A stretch of 64,000 nucleotides of DNA from an uncultured archaeon (lineage in GTDB: Archaea > Halobacteriota > Methanosarcinia > Methanosarcinales > Methanoperedenaceae). The DNA lies in NCBI GenBank assembly GCA_902386135.1, contig CABMIB010000101.1:62001-126000 (forward strand), written 5' to 3'. Every line of letters begins with the position of its first letter. The first letter of the stretch is position 1. Of the stretch, positions 56,238 through 64,000 are shown one piece after another. The translations under genes were made by a program, and so were the position numbers. The notes under the pieces were generated by a model. The model did no database searches and was not told the origin of the DNA. It saw only the letters and a program-made list of their open reading frames with translations.

Positions 56238-58364
56238 ATGACAATAGAAAAAAGGATAACCAAAGACCTTGAAACCATACAAAAAAAGGACGCGCAAAAA
56301 TGGTTTCAGCAACTCGTTCAAAAGAGCGAGTATGTTGGAGAACTTTTCTCCATAAACTACGAAAATGCTAAAGTCCAAATACACGACAACGAGAGACGAA
56401 GGGTCGGAGGAATACCGAGTTTGAGTTTTCTCATTGCCACACGCATTGACCCGGATAATTCAGAGATTGATTTCAAAGAGGAGGACGCTTCATTTATTCT
56501 ACTTCGAGTAATGGATGCAGCACAATTACCAAATAGTTCAGAAGCAGAAAGAATAAGAGTTGAGACCGCTCAGCGGGTTAGTGGAGATACTGACAGGCAT
56601 TGGGACGGAGACGGAATAATGGACGCAAAAACACGTGTCTATTTAGGTTATGCTGGAGTTCAATGTAGAATCATTGGAACATTTTATCTGGATACATCAA
56701 CCGAAGAACAAAATGGAAATAGTCGGTTGCATTTAAAATTTGGTAGCGATCTCTCCAACTTTTATCCGAATAGAGGACTAAAAGTTTACAAGCCAAATGG
56801 CAAAGCACTGGAACTTATAGTAAATTATACAGACCCGAGTAATAGACAGGAGCATATCGAAAAATATGGAACAACCGAAAACGTGAAACTTGGGTTCATA
56901 AGGTATGCATCAACCAACAGGAAATTCCAAGAGATTGATGATGTTCCTATTCATATCTACCCTGCTGATCTGCTATCTCAGAAATCTGCATTATTCGGCA
57001 TGACCAGAACAGGTAAATCGAATACCACCAAAATCATTGCAAAGTCGGTTTATGAATTGCGCTATCCTACTGAATCAGGGAACAAGGGATTAAGAATAGG
57101 CCAAATCATATTCGATCCTAATGGAGAATACGCAAATGAAAATGCACAGGACAAAGATGGTAACGATAATCCAAACGCATTAAAGAACATTTGGGAAATA
57201 CACAAAGGCGCCAATAAAGCAAATGAAGTCGTTACCTATGGGATAACCAAACACCCAAGTGACCCTGACCGTATTTTAATGCTACTGAATTTCTATACAG
57301 ATGAAAACCTTCAGATTGGTAAAGAAATCATTGACAATATTTTTGCGGATGATAAAATTACTTATATGAAGAACTTCCAGCAAATTGCATTTGAAGCACC
57401 TGACCCGGGAGACCGCAGTGCATTGACAAGATATAATCGAAGGGTATTGGCATACAGAGCAGTATTGGCAAGGGCTGGCTTTAAGGTTCCAAGCGGCTTG
57501 CGCGCAAGCACAGCAGGACTATTCAATCAGGATTTGATAAAAGCAATGCAGACTAGCCAGAGTGATAACGCACCCGAATACCTATCCGCAGCACAAGTTT
57601 TCTCTAACCCAAACCCAACTTGGGGACAGCTTGGAAACGCCTTTGAAGCATTGGACAAATTCATCCGAGATCGTAAAAGTGGTTATCAGGCATTTGAAAT
57701 TGAATATGTAAATAAGCCCAACGGTTCAGGCAACAATTGGGCAGATGAGGATTTGAAGAAAATCATCGGAATCTTCCAGTACCCTAACGGAACAAGGAAA
57801 ATTGGAAAGGCAGCAGCCCAACACAGTGCGGATACAGGAAATGATTATGCAGAGGACATTTACAAACACTTGGTTGCAGGTAAACTTGTTATTATTGACC
57901 AATCTAGCGGTGAGCCAGAATTGAACAAGTCATCTGCAAACAGAATAATGACTAATATTTTCCGAGAAAATCAGAAAAAGTTTATTCAGGGAGTAACTAA
58001 CATCCCTGAAATCTTGGTTTACATTGAAGAAGCACACAACATTCTTCCTGCTGGAGGTGACTTGGATTTAAGTAATATTTGGGTCAGAACAGCTAAGGAA
58101 GGAGCAAAATACAGAATTGGGATGGTTTATGCCACCCAAGAGGTCAGTAGTATTCAAAAAAATATTTTGCGGAATACTGCAAACTGGTTTATTGCTCATT
58201 TAAATAATACGGACGAGACTAAAGAACTCTGTAAGTATTACGATTTTGCCGATTTCGAGCAATCAATAAGGCGTGCACAAGACAAAGGATTTTTACGAGT
58301 GAAAACATTGAGCAACCCATTCGTCATTCCTGTACAAGTAGATAAGTTTAATGTAACTGCCTAA
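56238..58364 (+). CDS. herA: HerA-like DNA-translocase ATPase
   Basis: The 708-residue protein has an N-terminal beta-rich region (FSINYENAKVQIHDNERRRV), then a HerA-type ATPase with Walker A ALFGMTRTGKSNTTK near residue 254 and Walker B LVYIEEAHNILP near residue 595. It should form a hexameric ring that pumps DNA, working with the NurA-like nuclease next door. It is larger than a housekeeping HerA (~500 residues) and its DNA is A/T-rich beside the neighbouring NrdD gene. It is the first gene of a three-gene operon with NurA and a methyltransferase. The 55986-56237 interval holds no gene. Confidence 0.9.
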   Translation: MTIEKRITKDLETIQKKDAQKWFQQLVQKSEYVGELFSINYENAKVQIHDNERRRVGGIPSLSFLIATRIDPDNSEIDFKEEDASFILLRVMDAAQLPNSSEAERIRVETAQRVSGDTDRHWDGDGIMDAKTRVYLGYAGVQCRIIGTFYLDTSTEEQNGNSRLHLKFGSDLSNFYPNRGLKVYKPNGKALELIVNYTDPSNRQEHIEKYGTTENVKLGFIRYASTNRKFQEIDDVPIHIYPADLLSQKSALFGMTRTGKSNTTKIIAKSVYELRYPTESGNKGLRIGQIIFDPNGEYANENAQDKDGNDNPNALKNIWEIHKGANKANEVVTYGITKHPSDPDRILMLLNFYTDENLQIGKEIIDNIFADDKITYMKNFQQIAFEAPDPGDRSALTRYNRRVLAYRAVLARAGFKVPSGLRASTAGLFNQDLIKAMQTSQSDNAPEYLSAAQVFSNPNPTWGQLGNAFEALDKFIRDRKSGYQAFEIEYVNKPNGSGNNWADEDLKKIIGIFQYPNGTRKIGKAAAQHSADTGNDYAEDIYKHLVAGKLVIIDQSSGEPELNKSSANRIMTNIFRENQKKFIQGVTNIPEILVYIEEAHNILPAGGDLDLSNIWVRTAKEGAKYRIGMVYATQEVSSIQKNILRNTANWFIAHLNNTDETKELCKYYDFADFEQSIRRAQDKGFLRVKTLSNPFVIPVQVDKFNVTA

Positions 58365-58375
58365 TTTGAGTATTT

Positions 58376-59761
58376 ATGGGATTTGAAAACGAATTTGCAA
58401 GTTATGAACCGCTCCGCAGGATACTGGACAGCCCCAAAGTCCAATCACTACAGAATAGATTGCGAGTAAGGAAAAGAGACGAACAGGAAAATGAACAAGA
58501 AGAATTTGAAGACAGCATCATTAATAAGTCGGACATGACGAGCGATTTCATTCCTGACTACGTTATTGCAATTGATGGAAGTTACCAGCCAGCAAAAGCC
58601 GAAAACGGATTTCCCGGTGCAGAGTTTGGTTATATCACCATTTCTGCAGTTCTAATAATTGAAAAATCCGTCCGGGAATTCGCCAAGCAAGAATTTATTG
58701 ACCCAAAGAAGTTCAGGGAAACCGAGAAAGCATCTACCATTGATACGGTAATTCCCGGCTGTAATGTCATTATTGAAGGTGAGAAATCAGCCAAAGCATC
58801 GATGCGTAGAGCGTTGTTTGAGGAACTTCAAAACACAAGAGTGTTTGAAGAAGGCGAAACTTTATTGGAAACCTATGAACACCTTTTTCGAATCAAACTC
58901 AAAAAGGATAGAGAACTTGGAGATAGAAATAAACCAGGAAGCCCTATTGATGGAGTTGACCAAAAAATGACTTACGATTTTGGTCAATATACCTGCCCCC
59001 ATAGTGGAGAACCATTGTACTCGACAGATGCAATGCGCTTACACGAACTAATGAATCCGAGTGGCACAAATGGCGAAATGTACGGCCAGATTATGCAGAT
59101 GTTTGAGAAGCTCTGGCTTATTCACATCTTGAGATCATTTGAGAAAAAGGATTGGCTAACCCTATTGGATAGATTTGCCTTTGTACTTGATGGCCCGTTG
59201 GCTTGTTTCAGTACTTGGTCTTGGATGAACAAATCTATCATTACAGAACTTGCTCGAATAAACAAACTCCAAAAAAAACAGACGGAGAAAGACCTTTTGA
59301 TATTCGGCATTGAAAAATCAGGCACTTTCTACAATCACTTTGAGGAAGTTGATACAAAAGTGGATGGCACAACCGATCGCTTTCCGAAACAGTCGGCGTT
59401 TCTGCTTTCAGATGACTACATCAAAAGGAATATCATATTCTCTGAAAGCGATAAGCCGTATGGTCAAGATACTTATTTCGGTAGGAAACTGTTTTACAAG
59501 ACAAAGACAGGATATAGAATTGTCCCTGTACTTGCCTTCTTCAACGACCATCAGCATAATTTGGAAACAGCAAGAGCAGACCAGTACCCAAGATTGGCTG
59601 ATTTAATGAATGTGCTTGATGAATTGGTTTCCAGCCGCTATCCCAACTCTGTTTCACCGTTGGTCTCCGCACATGCAGAAGCAGCTATTCCATTGAATCT
59701 TGGCAAACGAATCTTTGAAGATATTGCAAGAGAAATCCGAGACAAATCACTACAGCAATGA
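58376..59761 (+). CDS. nurA: NurA-like nuclease
   Basis: The 461-residue protein has the NurA catalytic pattern: DYVIAIDGSYQP (~residue 66), a second acidic motif VLDGPLA (~272) and AHAEAAIPLNLG near residue 432. NurA is a 5'-3' nuclease that works in the HerA pore. Here both are next to a DNA methyltransferase, so a restriction-like role is more likely than the usual recombination repair role, which normally includes Mre11/Rad50. The stop overlaps the methyltransferase start (ATGA). Confidence 0.88.
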   Translation: MGFENEFASYEPLRRILDSPKVQSLQNRLRVRKRDEQENEQEEFEDSIINKSDMTSDFIPDYVIAIDGSYQPAKAENGFPGAEFGYITISAVLIIEKSVREFAKQEFIDPKKFRETEKASTIDTVIPGCNVIIEGEKSAKASMRRALFEELQNTRVFEEGETLLETYEHLFRIKLKKDRELGDRNKPGSPIDGVDQKMTYDFGQYTCPHSGEPLYSTDAMRLHELMNPSGTNGEMYGQIMQMFEKLWLIHILRSFEKKDWLTLLDRFAFVLDGPLACFSTWSWMNKSIITELARINKLQKKQTEKDLLIFGIEKSGTFYNHFEEVDTKVDGTTDRFPKQSAFLLSDDYIKRNIIFSESDKPYGQDTYFGRKLFYKTKTGYRIVPVLAFFNDHQHNLETARADQYPRLADLMNVLDELVSSRYPNSVSPLVSAHAEAAIPLNLGKRIFEDIAREIRDKSLQQ

Positions 59762-60876
59762 TAAACGTTGAGGACATATTAAAAGGATTTAAAACTCCTG
59801 AATCTCGCTGGGCAAGGTTCGGACCTTATTATGCTATGTTCCCTCTTGACTTTGCCTTTGAAGTAGTTAAGCAGTACTCAAAAGAAGGCGACTATATAAT
59901 TGACCCGTTTGCGGGTAGATGTTCCAGTATTTATGCCGGTGGCGTTTTGGGTCGCCACAGCTTAGGAATTGAAATCAATCCTGTCGGTTGGCTTTACGGA
60001 ACTGTCAAACTCCAACCTGCTGATAAAGCAGAAGTAACCGACCGCTTATTAGAAGTTTACTCCAAAAGAAACGACTTCAATCTAGCAATTGAGAGAATGC
60101 CTTTATTCTACCGAATGTGTTACTGCGATGAGGTTTTAAAATTTCTTTTATCAGCACGGCAGCATTTGAGCTGGAAAAGGAGCAGCATTGATGCAACGCT
60201 AATGTCAATATTGTTGGTCTATCTGCACGGTAAATTAGGTGAAGGACTCTCCAATCAAATGAAGATGACCAAAGCAATGGGCATCAATTACTCAGTGAAT
60301 TGGTGGAAAAAACACAAACTGACAAAACCACCAGAAATCAACCCTGTTGATTTTGTCATAAAGAAATTGGATTGGCGATACGAAAAGGGAATGCCAACAG
60401 TATTCGACAGTAAAGTATTTTTCGGAGACAGCACTACTGAATTAGACAGAATTGTTCAGAAAGTACAGGAGACTGACATTCGTTTTTCGTTACTGTTCAC
60501 TTCTCCACCCTACTGCTCTGTGACTGACTACTACGCTGACCAGTGGTTACGACTGTGGTTGCTCGGTGGACCAGAGATACCGAAATATAATCAGGAGAAA
60601 CACAAAGGACGTTTTGTTTCCAAAAAGGACTATTACAATCTCCTTGACACCGTTTTTGGTAATTGTGCCGCTTTAATGGACGAGAACAGTACAATCTACG
60701 TTCGGACAGATAGACGCGAATTTACTTTCAACTCAACACTTGAAATCTTGCAGATACACTTCCCGAAACACAAGACAGAAATCACTGATAGACCATTTAG
60801 AACGAGAACTCAAACGGAAATACATGGGAATACTTCAAATGAGACTGGTGAGATTGATATTATAATGACGCGTTGA
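59758..60876 (+). CDS. DNA methyltransferase (N4/N6 type)
   Basis: The 372-residue protein has the AdoMet motif IDPFAGRCSS near residue 49 and the catalytic motif FTSPPYCSV near 247. With motif I first and the catalytic motif second, about 190 residues apart, the order differs from the common beta-class enzymes, which have TSPPY first. The intervening region may hold the target-recognition part. It would modify host DNA, protecting it from the HerA-NurA pair. It is coupled to NurA by overlap. Confidence 0.88.
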   Translation: MINVEDILKGFKTPESRWARFGPYYAMFPLDFAFEVVKQYSKEGDYIIDPFAGRCSSIYAGGVLGRHSLGIEINPVGWLYGTVKLQPADKAEVTDRLLEVYSKRNDFNLAIERMPLFYRMCYCDEVLKFLLSARQHLSWKRSSIDATLMSILLVYLHGKLGEGLSNQMKMTKAMGINYSVNWWKKHKLTKPPEINPVDFVIKKLDWRYEKGMPTVFDSKVFFGDSTTELDRIVQKVQETDIRFSLLFTSPPYCSVTDYYADQWLRLWLLGGPEIPKYNQEKHKGRFVSKKDYYNLLDTVFGNCAALMDENSTIYVRTDRREFTFNSTLEILQIHFPKHKTEITDRPFRTRTQTEIHGNTSNETGEIDIIMTR

Positions 60877-60984
60877 CAATGCAGACACACAGTCATATAC
60901 ATTGGCTGGCTGTACAAGCCAGCACACAAATCGCTGGCGTTCCCTTGCCGACAACAAGCCCATCCTGCGCCGTTATAAGTACAG

Positions 60985-61170
60985 CCGCAAAATAAATCCG
61001 CGTTTATCTGCGGTTTGTTTTTTGCGGAAGCGCCGGACAGTAAGGATTCAGACAGGATTAACAGGATGGACAGGATAAACCTATCTACTAATCCAGTTAA
61101 TCCTGTCCAGTCCGGCTCTTCTTTTAGCGCGGCGCCGGTCATTAATTGTTTTAAATTTATAAAATTATAG
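60985..61170. repeat. Composite dispersed repeat, left copy
   Basis: The block reads AAATAAATCCGCGTTTATC, then GCGCCGGACAGTAAGGATTC and ACAGGATTAACAGGAT, then ends near GCGGCGCCGGTCATTAATT. The same parts in the same order and orientation occur at 63320-63650. The two copies bracket the AbiE-like pair. Minus-strand frames across it are by-products of the repeat. The remainder to 61320 shows no gene. Confidence 0.75.
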
Positions 61171-61320
61171 CCAGCTCAAAATTCCAGCCCAAAAAATACT
61201 CATATTTCGCCTTCAGCGCCGCCATCGAACCAAAACCTGATACCTCCATTGGAAAGCTCCCATATGGCGGAATCATAATATTTTCTCGGATTTTATCGAC
61301 AAAAAGAAAAAAACTTTGAT

Positions 61321-62070
61321 TTAGACAAGTGATAATAACCTCGTAATGTTATCTCTTACTGCTTCCTGGCCCATTCCATTATACATTTCCACTGCATCGC
61401 GATTTTCTGGGATTCTCCTTAAACATTCCTTGAGAAAATAAAAATCTTCAAGTTTTTCTCCAAGAAAATTTATTTCAAGTTCTCTCCCTCCATGCGCAGG
61501 GTCGATAAGTGCAATAATATCCGCATAATCTTTTATGAGTTTGCCCTGTTCCCGGAACATATCATCACTTGTTTCCTCTTCTATTCGGTATACCCTATCC
61601 CATGAAGCTTTTAATTTAAATAATAGCAAAAGAGACCGAGTAGGTACAGTCATGGGAATACTTATTATATCCTTTGCGGTAGTCTGACCATTCAGGCTAT
61701 CAAAATTTAAATCTTCATCCCTTCCTTCAAATTTATAACGTTCATCTCTGTTTCCAAAATCAATTATTATACCCTGACCATAATCAGTAGGTTTATAGAC
61801 TGAATGGACTCCTGGAATGCGATAGTGATCATAACCACGCTCTGCAGCAATTAAATATCGCATTAAACTGTCTTTAGTATCTCTGTTCGTAACAAGATCG
61901 ATATCTATAGAGCCAAGCCATGGATTATAAGCGTATACGGCCCATCCACCCACAAGTACAGTTAGTGGATTTTCTGTAGGCTCTCCACGCTCTCTGACCC
62001 AATTTAATACAAACCTGAGTTCTTCAAGAGACGCAGCTATGATCCGTTGGTCTAAATCAAATCGAGGCAT
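61321..62070 (-). CDS. AbiEii-like nucleotidyltransferase (toxin-type)
   Basis: The 249-residue protein has the nucleotidyltransferase core GGWAVYAYNPWLGSIDIDLV, with the G-G and D-x-D residues that bind metal and nucleotide, then a C-terminal helical region (KLIKDYADIIALIDPAHGGR). AbiE toxins of this kind transfer nucleotides to tRNA or protein to stop growth. Its gene overlaps the upstream regulator by 14 bp, as in AbiE operons. The absence of other known antitoxin types suggests an AbiE-type pair, but the exact activity is not known. Confidence 0.8.
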   Translation of the reverse strand: MPRFDLDQRIIAASLEELRFVLNWVRERGEPTENPLTVLVGGWAVYAYNPWLGSIDIDLVTNRDTKDSLMRYLIAAERGYDHYRIPGVHSVYKPTDYGQGIIIDFGNRDERYKFEGRDEDLNFDSLNGQTTAKDIISIPMTVPTRSLLLLFKLKASWDRVYRIEEETSDDMFREQGKLIKDYADIIALIDPAHGGRELEINFLGEKLEDFYFLKECLRRIPENRDAVEMYNGMGQEAVRDNITRLLSLV

Positions 62071-63064
62071 ATTTGTCTACCAATGATTTTGTAACATCCC
62101 GTCCACTATATCCTAATCCGGCCAGATCAAGCAGTGTCTGACCAGGGGAAACAACCTGAACACTTTCGTTTTCTCTTGCATCATCAAAAACGTCTCTATC
62201 CGGCGCATATATTCGTGCCTTAATTCCCTGCTTATCAGATTTAAACGTCTTCATGAAGAAATCTATTTCTTTTTTTTCAAGATACAGATAAACGGAATCA
62301 TGCCTGATAACATAACCTGTATATAATCCTCCGGCCGTGTAGCTTGTAAAGGCGAATTTAATCCCTTTATTCTTTAACATATAAGTCAAATTCTGAGCAG
62401 CTTTAAACGCATCATCGTATTCGATATTGATTTCTCCAACAAATAGATTCTCAAATGGTCTTTCCCAGCCAGCACCATTCAGTAATTTATTGATATCAGA
62501 GATACCAACATAATTCCCATTTTTAGTCACAATTCCCTGGCTTATCAAACTCTGTATTGTGGCATACGCCCAACCATAAGATACATTCTCCAAAAGAGAT
62601 AATTGCCTTATAGATGTCATTCTCTCTTTCAAGAGTCTTGTGATCACTTTCCATGATTTTTCTGACGTGATTTTGATCTTGTTTGGAAAATAATCATATT
62701 GATGCGTAGAGAGACCGATATTATGAGGAATAAGAACTAATTTAATGCCTATCTGGTTTGCAACCTCTTCTACGATAGGTGGGATGATCTTACTTGCAAC
62801 CACAAGAGAGGTTTTAGATAAATCTTTGCCCTGTTTTAGTAGAAGCTCTTTTAATAGAACTAGCCGGGCTATTGTATCGACTCTTACTTTGGACTTTATC
62901 TCAATAAAGTATTTATTTGTTTTATCTTCGATAACTAAGTCCACTTCTATAGGATTCCACGCATTATTGAAAATAGGTTCTTTTATGACAACAAAACTAT
63001 CGCTCAAGTTTAAGTTTGCACGTAGTATTTCGAGAAGCACCTGGTTATTTTCTGAGTTATTCAT
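62057..63064 (-). CDS. AbiEi-like antitoxin/regulator with a PD-(D/E)XK-like N-terminal domain
   Basis: The first ~120 residues of this 335-residue protein hold IEVDLVIED and YFIEIKSKV, a D...ExK pattern typical of restriction-endonuclease-like folds. A central winged helix follows (SIRQLSLLENVSYGWAYATI). The end (PGQTLLDLAGLGYSGRDVTK) matches the AbiEi-type antitoxin C-terminal region. Ordinary AbiEi antitoxins are about 200 residues and lack the nuclease-like part. It probably represses its own promoter at the repeated AGTTATCAGTG sites just upstream. Confidence 0.75.
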   Translation of the reverse strand: MNNSENNQVLLEILRANLNLSDSFVVIKEPIFNNAWNPIEVDLVIEDKTNKYFIEIKSKVRVDTIARLVLLKELLLKQGKDLSKTSLVVASKIIPPIVEEVANQIGIKLVLIPHNIGLSTHQYDYFPNKIKITSEKSWKVITRLLKERMTSIRQLSLLENVSYGWAYATIQSLISQGIVTKNGNYVGISDINKLLNGAGWERPFENLFVGEINIEYDDAFKAAQNLTYMLKNKGIKFAFTSYTAGGLYTGYVIRHDSVYLYLEKKEIDFFMKTFKSDKQGIKARIYAPDRDVFDDARENESVQVVSPGQTLLDLAGLGYSGRDVTKSLVDKYASI

Positions 63065-63096
63065 GATTTTATGTTAGATTATCTGTATATACTGAT

Positions 63097-63163
63097 ATGT
63101 ATTTAAAGTTATCAGTGATATATATCATTAGATTATGATAACTACTTATAGTTATCAGTGATA
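63097..63163 (-). promoter_or_regulatory. Promoter and repeated operator before the AbiE-like pair
   Basis: AGTTATCAGTGATA occurs at 63107-63120 and again at 63150-63163, with an inverted near-copy TATGATAACT at 63134-63143. A minus-strand TATA box (TTTAAATA, 63099-63106) abuts the first site. The layout suits self-repression by the AbiEi-like regulator. Confidence 0.7.
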
Positions 63164-63192
63164 ATTTATCCTAAAAGCCATACCTACCAATT

Positions 63193-63480
63193 CCGTAACG
63201 TAACTTCTCTCCTGCGCCTCCCTATAACAAAAGTACAGCCCCTTCATAGAGGAGCGCCCCCACTGGCGCAGCCCCGTCCCCTGCACCGGCAGCGAGCCTG
63301 TGCCGCGCCGGTACAGACCCGGCACAATAAATCTGCGTTCATCCGCGTTCATCTGCGGTTCGTTTTTTGCAGGAGCGCCGGACAGTAAGGATTCCGACAG
63401 GATTAACAGGATAAACAGGATTGGCTGAATTATTTTCATGATTACCGTTACGGTATTACTCTGACATAATCCCGTTACGG
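63193..63480. repeat. CCGTWACGG sites, cluster 4
   Basis: Sites at 63445-63453 and 63472-63480 have centres 27 bp apart, and a degenerate site (CCGTAACGT) lies at 63193. The spacing equals that of the arrays near xerA, 20 kb away. The surrounding interval also carries the right copy of the composite repeat. Confidence 0.75.
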
Positions 63481-63650
63481 TAATTTCTCCTGCCCCTAAC
63501 CTCCCGCTCAAAGATGCCCTTTTTCTTGCATCAAACCTCGGCGCCCCTGCCAATTGTGGCGTCCTGCTCCCCGATAAAAAAACGGCTGATTGTTTTTATA
63601 GCGGCGCCGCAAATTAATCTGATGGGATTTATAAAATTGTTATCAACTCT
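63320..63650. repeat. Composite dispersed repeat, right copy
   Basis: It reads AATAAATCTGCGTTCATC, GCGCCGGACAGTAAGGATTC, ACAGGATTAACAGGATAAAC, then GCGGCGCCGCAAATTAATC, in the order of the left copy at 60985-61170. A ~132-residue minus-strand frame across it is built mostly of repeat and is not a gene. The half palindrome TTTGCGTCCTTTGCGTTC follows at about 63650. The rest to 63851 holds the HicB-like promoter (TATATTTAAG near 63818). Confidence 0.7.
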
Positions 63651-63851
63651 TTGCGTCCTTTGCGTTCTTGGCGGTGATTTACACTGATCGTACCGGGCGT
63701 ACAAGCATTCAAACTATCCATTTTAATGCGCTCGTCATTTGACCGAACAGGCGCCTGCGCTTTTCATAAGGCTGGCACGGCGGTGGCGCGCATAAATAAT
63801 GGATGGATTCGGATAATTATATTTAAGTGAAAAACAGTTATATTAGCTACT

Positions 63852-64000
63852 ATGAGAACATTTCTGGTATCTATTCAGAAGGAAGACAAATTCTTTGTTG
63901 CAAGATGTCCCGAACTCGGCGTAACATCTCAGGGCGAAACCCTTGAAGAAGCCCAGGCAAACATCAAAGAAGCTATAGAACTCTATATCGAAAGTTTTGG
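63852..64000 (+). CDS. HicB-like antitoxin, partial
   Basis: The gene begins at the ATG at 63852 and runs off the right edge. Forty-nine codons read MRTFLVSIQKEDKFFVARCP, then ELGVTSQGETLEEAQANIKEAIELYIES, here shortened to its key parts. This matches the partial RNase H-fold HicB domain of type II antitoxins. A HicA toxin is likely just outside. A TATA-like sequence lies near 63818. Confidence 0.85.
   Translation, partial: MRTFLVSIQKEDKFFVARCPELGVTSQGETLEEAQANIKEAIELYIESF

Noticed and set aside
63155-63553. 132-residue minus-strand open frame
   Set aside because: It is made of the composite repeat, with the same phrase ILLILSESLLSGAPAKN appearing at the left repeat copy.

Overview
The window looks like chromosomal DNA of a methanogen-related euryarchaeon, most plausibly Methanosarcinales and perhaps close to Candidatus Methanoperedens (ANME-2d). 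That placement is inference. It rests on Sep-tRNA:Cys-tRNA synthase, a FilR1/DUF1724-type regulator, a UPF0228-like protein, CDC48/FtsZ/DTD2/GPN-GTPase genes of archaeal type, UbiA and UbiD enzymes of a quinone or methanophenazine type, archaeal TATA promoters and many secreted proteins with PKD, SdrD-like and propeller domains. No rRNA, tRNA or CRISPR array was seen.

Layout. 1-9 kb: a cut-off PrkA-type kinase, a dUTPase, two large surface proteins sharing a C-terminal TGGGWI domain and a structured 5' leader, a thioredoxin-like protein and a propeller lipoprotein. 9.2-13.2 kb: SepCysS, DUF169, a FilR1 regulator and a UbiA-type enzyme. 13.2-26.6 kb: an accessory region of secreted proteins. 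Four nearly identical modules (18-bp phased operator array, TATA box, hairpin leader, signal peptide) plus one truncated module precede different mature domains: an unknown protein, a metzincin, a DUF7689-like protein and two C39-like cysteine peptidases. One intact subtilase is present, and three decaying copies of its 3' end lie among the modules. Inverted ~120-bp elements bracket the stretch from the subtilase to the last decayed copy.

26.8-41 kb is mostly core: CDC48-PRC barrel-DTD2-FtsZ-QueE in one tight operon, two lipoproteins, MutL, a membrane protein, a ribbon-helix-helix-like regulator with a palindromic operator, UbiA, GPN GTPase and UbiD. 41.1-43.4 kb is the strangest part. It holds three promoter-plus-hairpin units that look like small RNA genes, and arrays of a 9-bp palindrome CCGTWACGG repeated every 27 bp, around a XerA recombinase. 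43.4-50.1 kb is a heat-shock operon (HSR1-like regulator, Hsp20, two CDC48 paralogues, an Hsp20-like protein, a membrane protein) whose promoter carries CTAAC-N5-GTTAG.

50.2-56 kb: TatA, a MobB-MoaE fusion, ArgS and the NrdH-NrdD anaerobic ribonucleotide reductase pair. 56.2-64 kb is AT-rich and defence-like: a HerA-NurA-DNA methyltransferase operon, then an AbiE-like pair whose regulator carries a nuclease-fold-like N-terminus, lying between two direct copies of a composite repeat, and finally a HicB-like antitoxin cut by the window end.
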